Positions 1-8,324 of a stretch of 64,000 nucleotides of DNA are shown here, in pieces. The DNA is taken from positions 45,363 through 109,362 of the forward strand of contig NZ_JARVKW010000024.1 of NCBI RefSeq assembly GCF_029813775.1, given 5' to 3'. Within the stretch, counting starts at the first letter, position 1; each line of letters opens with the position of its first letter. The notes below the pieces were generated by a model. It was given only the letters and a program-made list of their open reading frames with translations, was not told the DNA's origin and did no database searches. The stretch comes from Streptomyces sp. DH24 (GTDB lineage: Bacteria > Actinomycetota > Actinomycetes > Streptomycetales > Streptomycetaceae). The translations under genes and the position numbers were made by a program.

Positions 1-329
1 TTGCCGGCCGGGTCCTCCAGGGCCCAGTCCAGGTACTTCTTGCCCGGGAAGACCGGGCAGGCGTCGCCGCAGCCCATGGTGATGACGTAGTCGGACGCCT
101 GTACGGCCTCGGTGGTGAGGACCTTCGGCGTGGCGCCGGAGATGTCGATGCCGACCTCCTTCATCGCCTCGACGGCCGACGGGTTGACCCGGTCGCCCGG
201 GATCGAACCGGCGGAGCGGACCTCGACGCGGTCGCCCGCGAGGTGGCTGAGGAAACCGGCGGCCATCTGCGAGCGCCCGGCGTTGTGGACGCAGACGAAC
301 AGCACGGAGGCGCGGGGGCTGGAGGACAT
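1..329 (-). CDS. arsC: Arsenate reductase ArsC, C-terminus cut by window edge
   Basis: Low-molecular-weight-phosphatase-type arsenate reductase, which reduces arsenate to arsenite in the cytoplasm so that the exporter encoded nearby can remove it. The first 109 codons are visible. The N-terminus reads VLFVCVHNAGRSQMA, giving the CX5R phosphate/arsenate loop (Cys13 to Arg19). A second conserved block, MGCGDACPVFPG, follows near residue 85 and is typical of actinobacterial ArsC. The ATG is at 329-327. The gene is divergent from arsR with about 80 bp between them, so both can be controlled from one region. Whether the electron donor is thioredoxin or mycothiol cannot be decided from this fragment. 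Confidence 0.92.
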   Translation of the reverse strand, partial: MSSSPRASVLFVCVHNAGRSQMAAGFLSHLAGDRVEVRSAGSIPGDRVNPSAVEAMKEVGIDISGATPKVLTTEAVQASDYVITMGCGDACPVFPGKKYLDWALEDPAG

Positions 330-410
330 CTGTCTTCCTCTGTTCTTCCTGGATCGGGCGGCATCAGGCCAGGCTGGTATCAGCTGGGAATGATGTGAGA
401 GTATCAGTCC

Positions 411-719
411 ATGCTGACGTCAGTCGACACTGATCTGTTGCGGGTGCTCGCCGACCCGCTCCGCCTGCGCATCGTCACCCTGCTGGCCAAGGAGACGCTC
501 TGCACCACGCACCTCATCGAGGAGACCGGTGCCAGGCAGACCAACCTCTCCAACCACCTGAGGGTGCTCCGCGAGGCGGGGGTCGTCGAGACGGAACCCT
601 GCGGCCGGTACACGTACTACAGGCTGCGCCCGGACGTCATCGCCTCGCTCGCCGGCCAGTTCGCCGAACTGGCCGCGTCCGCCCGTACCGCCGCCACCAA
701 CAAGAGAGCGTGCCCGTGA
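411..719 (+). CDS. arsR: ArsR/SmtB-family metalloregulator
   Basis: Winged-helix repressor of 102 aa, expected to leave its operator when arsenite binds. The recognition region TNLSNHLRVLREAGVV lies at residues 44-59 and the wing reads GRYTYYRL. The classical CxC of ArsR is absent. Cysteines are at 31 (ETLCTTHL), 64 and 101, so metalloid sensing would use a non-canonical set. Its stop overlaps the start of the ACR3 gene (GTGA), giving a two-gene operon. The upstream region has only a weak ribosome site. An inverted repeat, TCAGT-N4-ACTGA, spans 420-433 inside the first codons and is a possible autoregulatory site. Confidence 0.9.
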   Translation: MLTSVDTDLLRVLADPLRLRIVTLLAKETLCTTHLIEETGARQTNLSNHLRVLREAGVVETEPCGRYTYYRLRPDVIASLAGQFAELAASARTAATNKRACP

Positions 720-1795
720 CCCGCACCGAAGCGCCCGCGACCACCGAGGAAGCCTCGGTCGTCGCGAAGCTGTCGACGCTCGACCGCTTCCTCGCCGTCT
801 GGATCCTGCTCGCCATGGCCGCCGGTCTCGGCCTCGGCAGGGCGGTCCCCGGCCTGAACGACGTCCTCGCGAAGGTCGAGATCGGCGGGATCTCCCTGCC
901 GATCGCGGTCGGCCTGCTGATCATGATGTATCCGGTGCTGGCCAAGGTCCGCTACGACCGGCTCGACGCCGTCACCGGCGACCGCCGGCTCATGGTCTCG
1001 TCGCTGGTCGTCAACTGGGTCGCCGGCCCGGCGGTGATGTTCGCGCTGGCGTGGATCTTCCTGCCCGACCTGCCCGAGTACCGCACCGGCCTGATCATCG
1101 TCGGCCTCGCCCGCTGCATCGCCATGGTCATCATCTGGAACGACCTCGCCTGCGGGGACCGCGAGGCCGCCGCCGTGCTCGTGGCGCTGAACTCCGTCTT
1201 CCAGGTCCTCGCGTTCGGCCTGCTCGGCTGGTTCTACCTCGACCTGCTGCCGGGCTGGCTCGGCCTCGGCGACGGCGAGCGGCTCGACATCTCGATGTGG
1301 AAGATCGCGCTGAACGTCGTCGTCTTCCTCGGCGTGCCGCTGCTGGCCGGTTTCCTCACCCGCCGCGTCGGCGAGCGGAAGCTGGGCCGCGAGGCCTACG
1401 AGACGGGCTTCCTGCCGAGGATCGGCCCTTGGGCGCTGTACGGCCTGCTGTTCACGATCGTCGTCCTGTTCGCCCTCCAGGGGAAGACGATCACCTCGCA
1501 GCCGCTGGACGTCGTCCGCATCGCGCTCCCGCTGCTGGTGTACTTCGCGGTGATGTGGTTCGGCACCTTCGCCCTCGGCAAGGCCATCGGCCTCGCGTAC
1601 GACCGCACGGCGACCCTCGCCTTCACGGCCGCCGGCAACAACTTCGAGCTGGCCATCGCGGTCGCCATCGCCACGTTCGGCGTCACCTCCGGGCAGGCGC
1701 TGTCCGGCGTGGTGGGCCCGCTGATCGAGGTGCCGGTGCTGGTCGCGCTGGTGTACGTGTCGCTGGCCTGGCGGCGCAGGTTCGCCGCCGCCTGA
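716..1795 (+). CDS. acr3: ACR3-family arsenite efflux transporter
   Basis: Polytopic inner-membrane arsenite/proton antiporter (359 aa, about ten hydrophobic segments). Family signatures are GLARCIAMVIIWNDLA, with the essential Cys at about residue 134, and AAGNNFELAIAVAIATFG in the C-terminal half. I chose the GTG at 716 because AGAGAG at 703-708 is correctly spaced to it and it overlaps the arsR stop by four bases. The alternative GTG at 710 sits almost on the ribosome site. Together with arsC and arsR it forms a minimal resistance set. Confidence 0.93.
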   Translation: MTRTEAPATTEEASVVAKLSTLDRFLAVWILLAMAAGLGLGRAVPGLNDVLAKVEIGGISLPIAVGLLIMMYPVLAKVRYDRLDAVTGDRRLMVSSLVVNWVAGPAVMFALAWIFLPDLPEYRTGLIIVGLARCIAMVIIWNDLACGDREAAAVLVALNSVFQVLAFGLLGWFYLDLLPGWLGLGDGERLDISMWKIALNVVVFLGVPLLAGFLTRRVGERKLGREAYETGFLPRIGPWALYGLLFTIVVLFALQGKTITSQPLDVVRIALPLLVYFAVMWFGTFALGKAIGLAYDRTATLAFTAAGNNFELAIAVAIATFGVTSGQALSGVVGPLIEVPVLVALVYVSLAWRRRFAAA

Positions 1796-1818
1796 ACCGC
1801 GCGGACGCGGCCCGGTCG

Positions 1819-2361
1819 TCAGCCGACGGCCGGGCTGCGGCGTTCCACGAGGACGACGTCGCGCCACCGGCCGTGATGGCGGCCGACGCGCTCGCGGACG
1901 CCGACGACACGGAAGCCGGCCCGCTCGTGCAGGGCGAGGCTGGCGGTGTTCTCCGGGAAGATCCCGGACTGGATCGTCCAGATCCCGGCCGCCTCGGTCG
2001 ACTCGACCAGTGCCGTCAGCAGCGCGGCGGCCACCCCCCGGCCCCGGGCGGCCGGGGCGACGTACACGGAGTGCTCCACCACACCCGCGTACGCACAGCG
2101 GTCGGAGACCGCGCAGGCCGCGACCCAGCCGAGCACCGCCCCGTCCTCGTCCAGGGCGACGAAGCGGTGCTCGCGCAGCCTCGCCGCGTCGAACGCCTCC
2201 CAGGCCGGCGCCGTCGTCTCGAAGGTCGCGTCGCCCTCGTCGATGCCCGCCCGGTAGATCGCCAGCACCTCGTCGGCGTGCTCGGCGGACATCGGCGCCA
2301 CGGTCACGCCGGTCACGCCGGTCACGCCGGTCGGGCCAGTCACGCCTGGCACGGGCGTCAC
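1819..2361 (-). CDS. arsN: GNAT acetyltransferase, probable ArsN1-type (arsinothricin/phosphinothricin)
   Basis: GNAT enzyme whose sequence (IYRAGIDEGDATFETTAP early, then the acetyl-CoA loop VAPAARGRGVAAALL, then NTASLALHERAGFRVVG) matches phosphinothricin-type acetyltransferases. In arsenic islands these are often ArsN, which acetylates the arsenical antibiotic arsinothricin. The assignment rests on family resemblance and location. GTG 2361 overlaps the stop of the upstream arsR (GTGA), which implies translational coupling. The internal ATG at 2292 falls inside the first beta strand (VTVAPM), so it is a poor start. The first codons contain a nine-base tandem repeat (GTGACCGGC) that encodes VTG units. 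Confidence 0.72.
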   Translation of the reverse strand: MTPVPGVTGPTGVTGVTGVTVAPMSAEHADEVLAIYRAGIDEGDATFETTAPAWEAFDAARLREHRFVALDEDGAVLGWVAACAVSDRCAYAGVVEHSVYVAPAARGRGVAAALLTALVESTEAAGIWTIQSGIFPENTASLALHERAGFRVVGVRERVGRHHGRWRDVVLVERRSPAVG

Positions 2362-2750
2362 GACGCGGCGCGGGCGGGGCGGGCCGCCGGGACGCCGGTG
2401 AGCAGCTTGCCCATCGCGGCCAGCACGGACGGCTCCACCCGGTAGTAGACCCAGGTGCCGCGCCGCTCGGAGGTGAGCAGACCGGCCTCCTTGAGCTTCT
2501 TCAGGTGGTGGGAGACGGTCGGCTGCGAGACGCCCACGTCGGAGATGTCGCACACGCACGCCTCGCCGCCCTCGTGGGAGGCCACCGCCGAGAACAGCCG
2601 CAGCCGCACGGGATCGCCGAGGGCCTTGAACATCCGCGCGGCCGTCTCGGCCTCCTCGGCGCTGAACGGGCGCTCGGTGAGGGGCGGACAGCACGGCGCG
2701 ACCGCGTCTTGGGCGGGTTCCAGCACGGGCAGCACGTTGGTGTTCGACAT
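2358..2750 (-). CDS. arsR2: Second ArsR-family regulator with CxC metalloid motif
   Basis: Winged-helix regulator of 130 aa. It carries the classical arsenite-binding motif EACVCDI (Cys65, Cys67) and an additional N-terminal Cys pair (APCCPPL, 20-21). The recognition helix is SQPTVSHHLKKLKEAGLL (75-92). It is co-directional with and overlaps the ArsN-like gene, and is divergent from the flavoprotein gene at 2895. It therefore probably controls both from the region 2751-2894, where a 12-bp sequence is repeated. Start ATG 2750 is preferred over an ATG six codons upstream that would lie inside the repeat. It differs strongly from the first ArsR, so this is not a recent duplication. Confidence 0.9.
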   Translation of the reverse strand: MSNTNVLPVLEPAQDAVAPCCPPLTERPFSAEEAETAARMFKALGDPVRLRLFSAVASHEGGEACVCDISDVGVSQPTVSHHLKKLKEAGLLTSERRGTWVYYRVEPSVLAAMGKLLTGVPAARPARAAS

Positions 2751-2752
2751 GC

Positions 2753-2823
2753 GTCTATGTTGACACACGTCTAACCAGCCAAGGGAGCTCTCCCTCCCGA
2801 CTTCGATGGCTGTCTATGTTGAC
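2753..2823. promoter_or_regulatory. Repeated 12-mer, candidate ArsR operators
   Basis: The sequence GTCTATGTTGAC occurs exactly at 2753-2764 and again at 2812-2823, a 59-bp spacing close to helical phase. A related ACGTC element follows each copy. The first copy lies immediately upstream of the second arsR start, and the second lies before the divergent flavoprotein gene. Exact repetition between divergent genes next to a DNA-binding repressor suggests paired operator sites. Binding itself is inferred. Confidence 0.45.
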
Positions 2824-2894
2824 GACCCTCGATACAGGTGCCACCCTGACATCACCAAGCCATCGACAAACGTCGAAACACGCGAGGAGTCGCC

Positions 2895-4256
2895 GTGACC
2901 GCGCCCGTATCCACCGAGTTGCCCGTCGTCGTGATCGGAGCAGGCCCCGTCGGCCTGGCCGCCGCCGCCCACCTGGCCGGACGGGGCCTGCGACCGCTGG
3001 TCCTGGAGGCCGGCCCGTCCGCCGGTACCGCCGTGCGCGACTGGGCGCACGTGCGGCTGTTCTCCCCGTGGTCCGAGGTGATCGACCCGGCCGCCGAGAA
3101 GCTGCTCGCCCCGACCGGCTGGGTACGGCCGGACGGCGCGGCCTACCCGACCGGCGGCGACTGGGCCGAGCGCTACCTCCAGCCGCTCGCCGACGCCCTG
3201 GGCGACCGGGTCCGCTACGGCGTCACGGTGACCGGCGTCGCGCGGGCCGGCCGGGACCGCATCGTCGACTCGGGCCGCGAGGACCAGCCGTTCACCGTGC
3301 ACGTGACGACCGCCGGGGGACACGAGGAGCTGATCACCGCGCGGGCCGTCCTGGACGCCTCCGGCACGTGGTCCACGCCCGGCCCGCTCGGCGCCGACGG
3401 CCTGCCCGCACTCGGCGAGAGGGCCGCCGCCGACCACGTCTCCTACCGCGTCCCCGACCTCGACGACCCCGCCGTACGCGCCCGTTACGCGGGCCGCCGC
3501 ACCGCCGTCGTGGGCTCGGGCGCGTCCGCGTTCACCGCCCTGGCGGGCCTCGCCGGCCTGGCGGAGCAGGAGGACGGTACGCACGCGGTGTGGGTGCTGC
3601 GCCGCGGCCTCGGCGCGAACACCTTCGGCGGCGGCGAGGCCGACCAGCTGCCCGCCCGCGGCGCCCTCGGCCTGCGCGCCAAGGCCGCCGTGGAGGCCGG
3701 GCACGCGAGCGCGGTCACCGGCTTCCGCACCGCGGCCGTCGAACGGGACGGCGACCGGCTCGTCCTCGTCGCGGAGGACGGCCGCCGGTCGGCCCCGGTG
3801 GACGAGGTGATCGTCCTGACCGGCTTCCGGCCCGACCTGTCGTTCCTCTCCGAGGTCCGCCTCGGCCTCGACGAACGCCTCCAGGCGCCCACCGCGCTCG
3901 CCCCGCTCATCGACCCGAACGTGCACTCCTGCGGCACGGTCTACCCGCACGGCGTGGCCGAACTCTCCCACCCCGAGCGGGACATCCACCTCGTCGGCAT
4001 GAAGTCCTACGGCCGCGCGCCCACGTTCCTCGCCATGACCGGCTACGAGCAGGTCCGCTCCGTCGCCGCGGCCCTCGCCGGCGACCACGACGCCGCCGGA
4101 CGCGTCGAACTGACCCTCCCGGAAACCGGCGTCTGCGGCGGCGCGGGCCTCTTCGACGAGCCGGCCGACGCGGAGGAGCCGGGCGGGGGGTGCTGCGGGG
4201 GGCCGGCCACGCTCGACATCGGCACGGCCGCCCCGGGTTCCTCCGGGGGCTGCTGA
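2895..4256 (+). CDS. FAD/NAD(P)-dependent oxidoreductase, ArsO-like flavoprotein
   Basis: Flavin monooxygenase/thioredoxin-reductase-like protein of 453 aa. The FAD-binding motif VVIGAGPVGLAAAAHL is at residues 12-27, and a second dinucleotide motif AVVGSGASAFTAL lies near 205. A long insertion between them resembles the ArsO/lysine-hydroxylase-type flavoproteins common in actinobacterial arsenic loci. The C-terminus is Cys/Gly-rich (GVCGGAG, GGGCCGG, final SSGGC) and might bind metalloid. The GTG start follows GAGGAG at good spacing. Role in arsenic metabolism is inferred from the neighbours, and the substrate is unknown. Confidence 0.75.
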   Translation: MTAPVSTELPVVVIGAGPVGLAAAAHLAGRGLRPLVLEAGPSAGTAVRDWAHVRLFSPWSEVIDPAAEKLLAPTGWVRPDGAAYPTGGDWAERYLQPLADALGDRVRYGVTVTGVARAGRDRIVDSGREDQPFTVHVTTAGGHEELITARAVLDASGTWSTPGPLGADGLPALGERAAADHVSYRVPDLDDPAVRARYAGRRTAVVGSGASAFTALAGLAGLAEQEDGTHAVWVLRRGLGANTFGGGEADQLPARGALGLRAKAAVEAGHASAVTGFRTAAVERDGDRLVLVAEDGRRSAPVDEVIVLTGFRPDLSFLSEVRLGLDERLQAPTALAPLIDPNVHSCGTVYPHGVAELSHPERDIHLVGMKSYGRAPTFLAMTGYEQVRSVAAALAGDHDAAGRVELTLPETGVCGGAGLFDEPADAEEPGGGCCGGPATLDIGTAAPGSSGGC

Positions 4257-4287
4257 GCAGCGCGGGCCCGGCGGACAGTGGCGGGCC

Positions 4288-5367
4288 TCACAGGGCGAGG
4301 TCCTGCCACCACCACGAGATCGACGGCAGGCGCTGGGGATCACGGCCACCCCTCAACGGGCGGTCGGACCAGGGCATTTGCTCCGGTGCCGTCGGCCGGC
4401 CCGGGAGCGAGCCCGCGTCCGCGAGGCTCAGGTAGCGGGGCACGCGCAGGCCCCATTCGATGTTGCCGCGGATGCCGTGCCCGAGGTCGTCGAGGTAGCG
4501 GCGCAGATCGGTGCCGGCGCGGGGGGTGATCTCCGCGCGCAGGGTGAGGAAGCGGTCCAGGACACTGTCGCGCAGGGCGACGGCCTCGTGCAGGGCCTGA
4601 CGGGCAGTGAAGGCCTCCTGCGCCATGAGCACGGTGACGATGTTCTGGTCGGTCTGGCCGCGCCCCGCCTCCTTCGCGAGGGAGTGCCGGTCGTTGTCCA
4701 GCGCGGCGACCAGGATCGCCATCTCGGTCAGCGCGCAGACCGCGGGCGAGTCCATCTCGGCGGCCGGTACGTCCAGCCCGTTGGCGATCTCCAGCAGCGC
4801 GTACGTGGGTTCGCCGCCGGCCGAGTGCAGGCGCATGGTCAGGTAGTCGTCCAGCGTGGGCATCCGGCCGGCGGCGCGGTTGCCGATCTGCCACTGCACG
4901 CCGGCGAGCCAGGCCCGGTGCGCGTGCTGGAAGCGCCGGCTCTGCACCGGGCCCGCGCAGCAGCGGATGCGTTCGCCGAGGTCGTGCACCGCGGCGGCGT
5001 AACGGTCGTCGGTGTGCAGCGGGCCCGGAATCTCCAGCGCCCGCTGCACGGTCCCGGCCATCGCGGCGAAACCGGCGGGGTCGGCGGCCAGCGGGCCCTC
5101 GTCGCAGCGCGCGTCGTCGAACGCGAAGCCCCAGTAGACCCAGCAGACGGCGACCAACAGCCCTTCCAGATCGGCGCGGGGCGCGAAACGGGCGTAGAAC
5201 TCGGCGCTGTTGGTGCCGATCGCCCAGGCCCGCGACGCCGGTGTCGGACACAGGCCGCACTCGTCGATCCAGGCGTGGGCGAGGCGTTCGACGGCGTCCA
5301 CGTCGGGGTGGAGGGCGGGCGGGATCGGACAGTAGAACGGCAGTGTGTCGAGCGCGGTGGAGCTCAC
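4288..5367 (-). CDS. Class I terpene synthase
   Basis: Bacterial terpene cyclase of 359 aa. The metal-binding motifs are visible: DDARCD (Asp84-Asp85, Asp89) after FAF, and the NSE triad NDRHSLAKE (Asn224, Ser228, Lys231-Glu232). The pyrophosphate-sensor Arg178 (TMRLHSAGG) and a late Arg-Tyr pair (VPRYLS) are also present. It should ionise an isoprenyl diphosphate and cyclise it. Start is GTG 5367 with AGGAGAAG upstream. This GTG overlaps the stop of a ten-codon reading frame that starts at 5396, a possible coupling peptide. The prenyl synthase gene 192 bp upstream suggests a C15 or C20 substrate; the product is unknown. It is not recognisable as geosmin, 2-methylisoborneol or epi-isozizaene synthase. 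Confidence 0.9.
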   Translation of the reverse strand: MSSTALDTLPFYCPIPPALHPDVDAVERLAHAWIDECGLCPTPASRAWAIGTNSAEFYARFAPRADLEGLLVAVCWVYWGFAFDDARCDEGPLAADPAGFAAMAGTVQRALEIPGPLHTDDRYAAAVHDLGERIRCCAGPVQSRRFQHAHRAWLAGVQWQIGNRAAGRMPTLDDYLTMRLHSAGGEPTYALLEIANGLDVPAAEMDSPAVCALTEMAILVAALDNDRHSLAKEAGRGQTDQNIVTVLMAQEAFTARQALHEAVALRDSVLDRFLTLRAEITPRAGTDLRRYLDDLGHGIRGNIEWGLRVPRYLSLADAGSLPGRPTAPEQMPWSDRPLRGGRDPQRLPSISWWWQDLAL

Positions 5368-5440
5368 TGCTTCTCCTGTTCGGCGAGGGTGCTCATGGCT
5401 TCGTGGTCGTCGGTGGTCCGGCCGGTGCGGTGCGTCCGAG

Positions 5441-5569
5441 CGGGCGGGCTGCGCCGTGCGGGCGGGCTGCGCCGTGCGGGCGGGCTGCGCCGTGCGGGCG
5501 GGCTGCGCCGTGCGGGCGGAGGCGCGTCGTGCGGGCGGGGGCGCGTCGTGCGGGCGGGGCTACGCCGTG
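5441..5569 (-). repeat. 18-19 bp GC-rich tandem repeat between prenyl synthase and terpene synthase
   Basis: Four exact 18-bp units (CGGGCGGGCTGCGCCGTG) run from 5441 to 5512, followed by three diverged 19-bp units to 5569. The last unit overlaps the prenyl synthase stop codon. The block fills most of the 192-bp gap between two genes that would otherwise form an operon. It is almost pure G+C and could form structured mRNA or simply vary by slippage. Confidence 0.85.
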
Positions 5570-6645
5570 CGGCGCACCGCGGCCGTCGCGATGTGGTGCA
5601 GGACGCTCGTGACCCCCGGCGCGAAGCGGGCCCGTTCCAGCGCGTCCAGCGCGTCGCCGTAGCGGTCGGCGATCATCCGCTCGACGGTGTCGCGGGCGCC
5701 GGTCTGTTCGAGGATCAGGCGCACGCGGGCGGCGTCGCTCTCGTCCAGCTCCGGATTGCCCACCATCCGGACGAGGTGGGCCCGCTGCGTGCGGTCGGCC
5801 CGGCGAACGGCCAGTGCCATCAGCACCGTTGCCTTGCCGGACCGCAGGTCCTCGGCGGCGGACTTGCCGGTGAGCCGAGGGTCGCCGAACGCGCCGAGCA
5901 GGTCGTCCCGCAACTGGAAGGCCTCCCCGAGCGGAATCGCGTACGCCGAGCAGGCGCGCAGCACGGAGGTGTCCGCGCCGGCCAGGGCCGCGCCCAGGTG
6001 CAGGGGCCGTTCGACGGTGTACTTCGCGGTCTTGAGGCGGTTCACGGTCAGGGCCCGCTCGATGTCCCCGCTCGGCGCCCCCGTGGCCAGCAGGTCCAGG
6101 TACTGGCCGTGGACGACCTCGTTGCGCATGGCGTCCAGCAGGGGCAGGACGGTCTTCTGCTCCCGCGCCGAGAGACGCACGGTGTGCAGCATCTCGTCCG
6201 CGCGCACCAGGGCGAGGTCGCCCAGCAGGATGGCGGCGCCGGTCCCGAAGGCGTCGGCGTCCCGCCGGTCCGCGTGCCGGGTCGCGAAGGCGCGGTGGGC
6301 GCTGGGCCGGCCGCGGCGTGTGTCGCTGGCGTCCATGATGTCGTCGTGGACCAGCGCGAAGGCGTGGAACAGCTCCAGGCTCGCGGCCAGCCGCAGTACC
6401 CGGTCCTCGGCGCCGCTGCCGCCGCCCGCGTGCCAGCCCAGGACGCACAGCAGGGGGCGGATGCGTTTGCCGGGGGCGAGGACGAAGTCGGCGAGCGCCG
6501 TCGACAGGTCGTCACCCGTGGCGCGCTGGGCCGGCACGGTCGTGGGCCGGCGGCGGAGGAAACCGGCGAGGAGGGCGTCGACACGGGCGCGCAGGCCGGC
6601 CAGAACGAGGGCGTCCGTCGTCACGACGGCATCGGGACTCACCAC
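5560..6645 (-). CDS. Polyprenyl diphosphate synthase (probably GGPP synthase)
   Basis: Trans-isoprenyl diphosphate synthase of 361 aa that condenses isopentenyl diphosphate with allylic diphosphates. Motifs in order: GKRIRP (59-64), first aspartate-rich motif DDIMD (101-105) preceded by LELFHAFALVH, QYLDLL, KTAKYT, and the second aspartate-rich motif RDDLLGAFGD (246-255). GTG start at 6645 follows AGGAG. It lies between a UbiB-like gene and a terpene cyclase on one strand, so it likely supplies the cyclase substrate. C20 is a guess from the residues before the first motif. Confidence 0.9.
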   Translation of the reverse strand: MVSPDAVVTTDALVLAGLRARVDALLAGFLRRRPTTVPAQRATGDDLSTALADFVLAPGKRIRPLLCVLGWHAGGGSGAEDRVLRLAASLELFHAFALVHDDIMDASDTRRGRPSAHRAFATRHADRRDADAFGTGAAILLGDLALVRADEMLHTVRLSAREQKTVLPLLDAMRNEVVHGQYLDLLATGAPSGDIERALTVNRLKTAKYTVERPLHLGAALAGADTSVLRACSAYAIPLGEAFQLRDDLLGAFGDPRLTGKSAAEDLRSGKATVLMALAVRRADRTQRAHLVRMVGNPELDESDAARVRLILEQTGARDTVERMIADRYGDALDALERARFAPGVTSVLHHIATAAVRRTA

Positions 6646-6728
6646 GGGACTGAACTCCTAGGCGGGAAGGGGACGGTGGGGGAGGGGGAGGCCTCGGGAC
6701 CGGGGGCGTGACGGGGAGGGCGACGCGC

Positions 6729-8288
6729 TCAGTCCGGCCTCGACTGGTTGCGCCACAGCAGCGCGGCGCCCAGGGTCAGCGCGGCCTCCGCGGTGCCCAG
6801 GCGCAGGGCCGGTTCACGGGGAGAGGAGTGGGGGCGGTTGAGGGTCATCCGCATGCCCAGGTCGCGGTTGGACAGGTCCCGGGTGACGCCGCGCAGTTGC
6901 TGGGGTGCGGCGGCCCCCGCGGTGATGACCTCCAGGGCGGTGCGGATGGCCTGCTGGGGGGAGAGGGTCTCCTTGACGAGGCCGGTGACGATGCCGATGA
7001 GTTCGTCGGAGAACACGTCGATCAGGGACAGTTCGGGGCTCAGGTGCCGGATGGACCCCTCGATGTTGGCGAACGACTTGCCGAGGACGGACACCATGGG
7101 GCTGGTGCGGATGCCGCGCCGGGTGGAGTGCTGCAGGACCGCGGTGAGGGTGACGCCGAAGTTGAGGTCCTCCAGGGAGGCCGTGGCGATCTGGGGCACC
7201 AGCGACGCCATGTCGCCCGCGAACGCCGACGCGTTGGTCCAGGACGTGGTGCTGCCCATGTCGATCCAGGCCCGGGCCGTGCCCGCGCCGTCGTTCATCG
7301 CCAGGTTCAGCAGCAGGAGCAGGATGCTGGTGCTCATGGGCCGGTCGATGCGCCCGACCATGCCCCAGTCGATCAGGGTGGCCGGCTCGCCCGGGTGGAC
7401 GAACACGTTGCCCGGATGCGGGTCGGCGTGGAAGACGCAGTCGACGAAGTAGCCCCGGTACATGAACGCCAGCAGGTCGCGTCCGATCGCCGCGCGTTCC
7501 TCGGCGGAGAACGCGTCCCGGTCCGCCTCCCGGATGGGCCGTCCCGGCGCGAGGCTCTGCACGAGGACCCGGGGGGTGGCCTGCAGGACCTCGGGCACGG
7601 CGACGTGGTCGAAGTCGGCGGCCGCCTTGGCGGCCTCCGTCATGTTGCGGGCCTCCATCACGAAGTCGAGCTCCGGACGCATGGCGTCGAACACCACGCC
7701 CAGCATGGCCTCGACGTCGATGACCTCGCTGAACCGCCGCGCGCGGCGGGCCACGAGCCGGGCGAGGGTGCCCATCAGCTTCATGTCCGCGGTCACCGTC
7801 TCGCGCACGCCGGGGCGCTGGATCTTCACGGCGACCTGGCGGCCCGAGTGCAGCTCGGCCCGGTACACCTGGGACAGTGACGCCGTGCCCAGCGGGTGGT
7901 GGGTGTCGATGTCGCGGAAGGCACGCCGCCACATCGGGCCGAGCTCCTGGGTGAGGACCGGTTCGAAGTCCGTGAACGGCGCCGGGGCCGCCTGGTCCTG
8001 GAGCTTCTCGAACTCGTCGATCATTTCCGGCGTGACGATGTCGGGTCGGGTCGCCAGCATCTGGCCGACCTTGATGTAGAAGGGGCCGAGGCCTTCCAGC
8101 GCGTCACGGAGGTCGCGGGCGCGCCGGACCGCGGTGGTCTCCCCGCCGTTCGCCGGCCGGCCGGCGGGCTTCGCGACGCATGCCGCCTCCCGCCGGGCGA
8201 GCTGGGTGAGGACCCGCAGCAGCAGCCGGCCGCGGCCGGCGCTCACCACGGCTCCCGCCGGCCACGGACCCGGCGCGGGGGAGTCCAC
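6729..8288 (-). CDS. ABC1/AarF/UbiB-family kinase-like protein
   Basis: Atypical kinase-like protein of 519 aa. It shows the family-defining KxGQ (FYIKVGQML, 73-76), the ATP-site lysine in QVAVKIQRPG, the catalytic-loop equivalent VFHADPHPGNVFV and the metal-binding LIDWGMVG. A hydrophobic C-terminal segment (AEAALTLGAALLW) may anchor it to membrane. UbiB/Coq8 proteins are ATPases that act on lipid or prenyl-quinone metabolism. Placement behind a prenyl synthase and terpene cyclase suggests a role in handling a prenyl lipid, but that is inference. The GTG start at 8288 is provisional because the N-terminus is low complexity. Confidence 0.9.
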   Translation of the reverse strand: MDSPAPGPWPAGAVVSAGRGRLLLRVLTQLARREAACVAKPAGRPANGGETTAVRRARDLRDALEGLGPFYIKVGQMLATRPDIVTPEMIDEFEKLQDQAAPAPFTDFEPVLTQELGPMWRRAFRDIDTHHPLGTASLSQVYRAELHSGRQVAVKIQRPGVRETVTADMKLMGTLARLVARRARRFSEVIDVEAMLGVVFDAMRPELDFVMEARNMTEAAKAAADFDHVAVPEVLQATPRVLVQSLAPGRPIREADRDAFSAEERAAIGRDLLAFMYRGYFVDCVFHADPHPGNVFVHPGEPATLIDWGMVGRIDRPMSTSILLLLLNLAMNDGAGTARAWIDMGSTTSWTNASAFAGDMASLVPQIATASLEDLNFGVTLTAVLQHSTRRGIRTSPMVSVLGKSFANIEGSIRHLSPELSLIDVFSDELIGIVTGLVKETLSPQQAIRTALEVITAGAAAPQQLRGVTRDLSNRDLGMRMTLNRPHSSPREPALRLGTAEAALTLGAALLWRNQSRPD

Positions 8289-8324
8289 CGGGTGGCGGGT
8301 GGCCGGCGGGCCGGGCGGCCGGCG

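Noticed and set aside
617..1867. Long minus-strand frame opposite arsR and the ACR3 gene
   Set aside because: Composition is Arg/Gly/Asp-rich mirror coding of a clear membrane transporter on the other strand; no motif or start site.
4288..6645. Family 2 encapsulin-associated terpene system
   Set aside because: Prenyl synthase plus cyclase suggested it, but there is no shell protein gene anywhere near.
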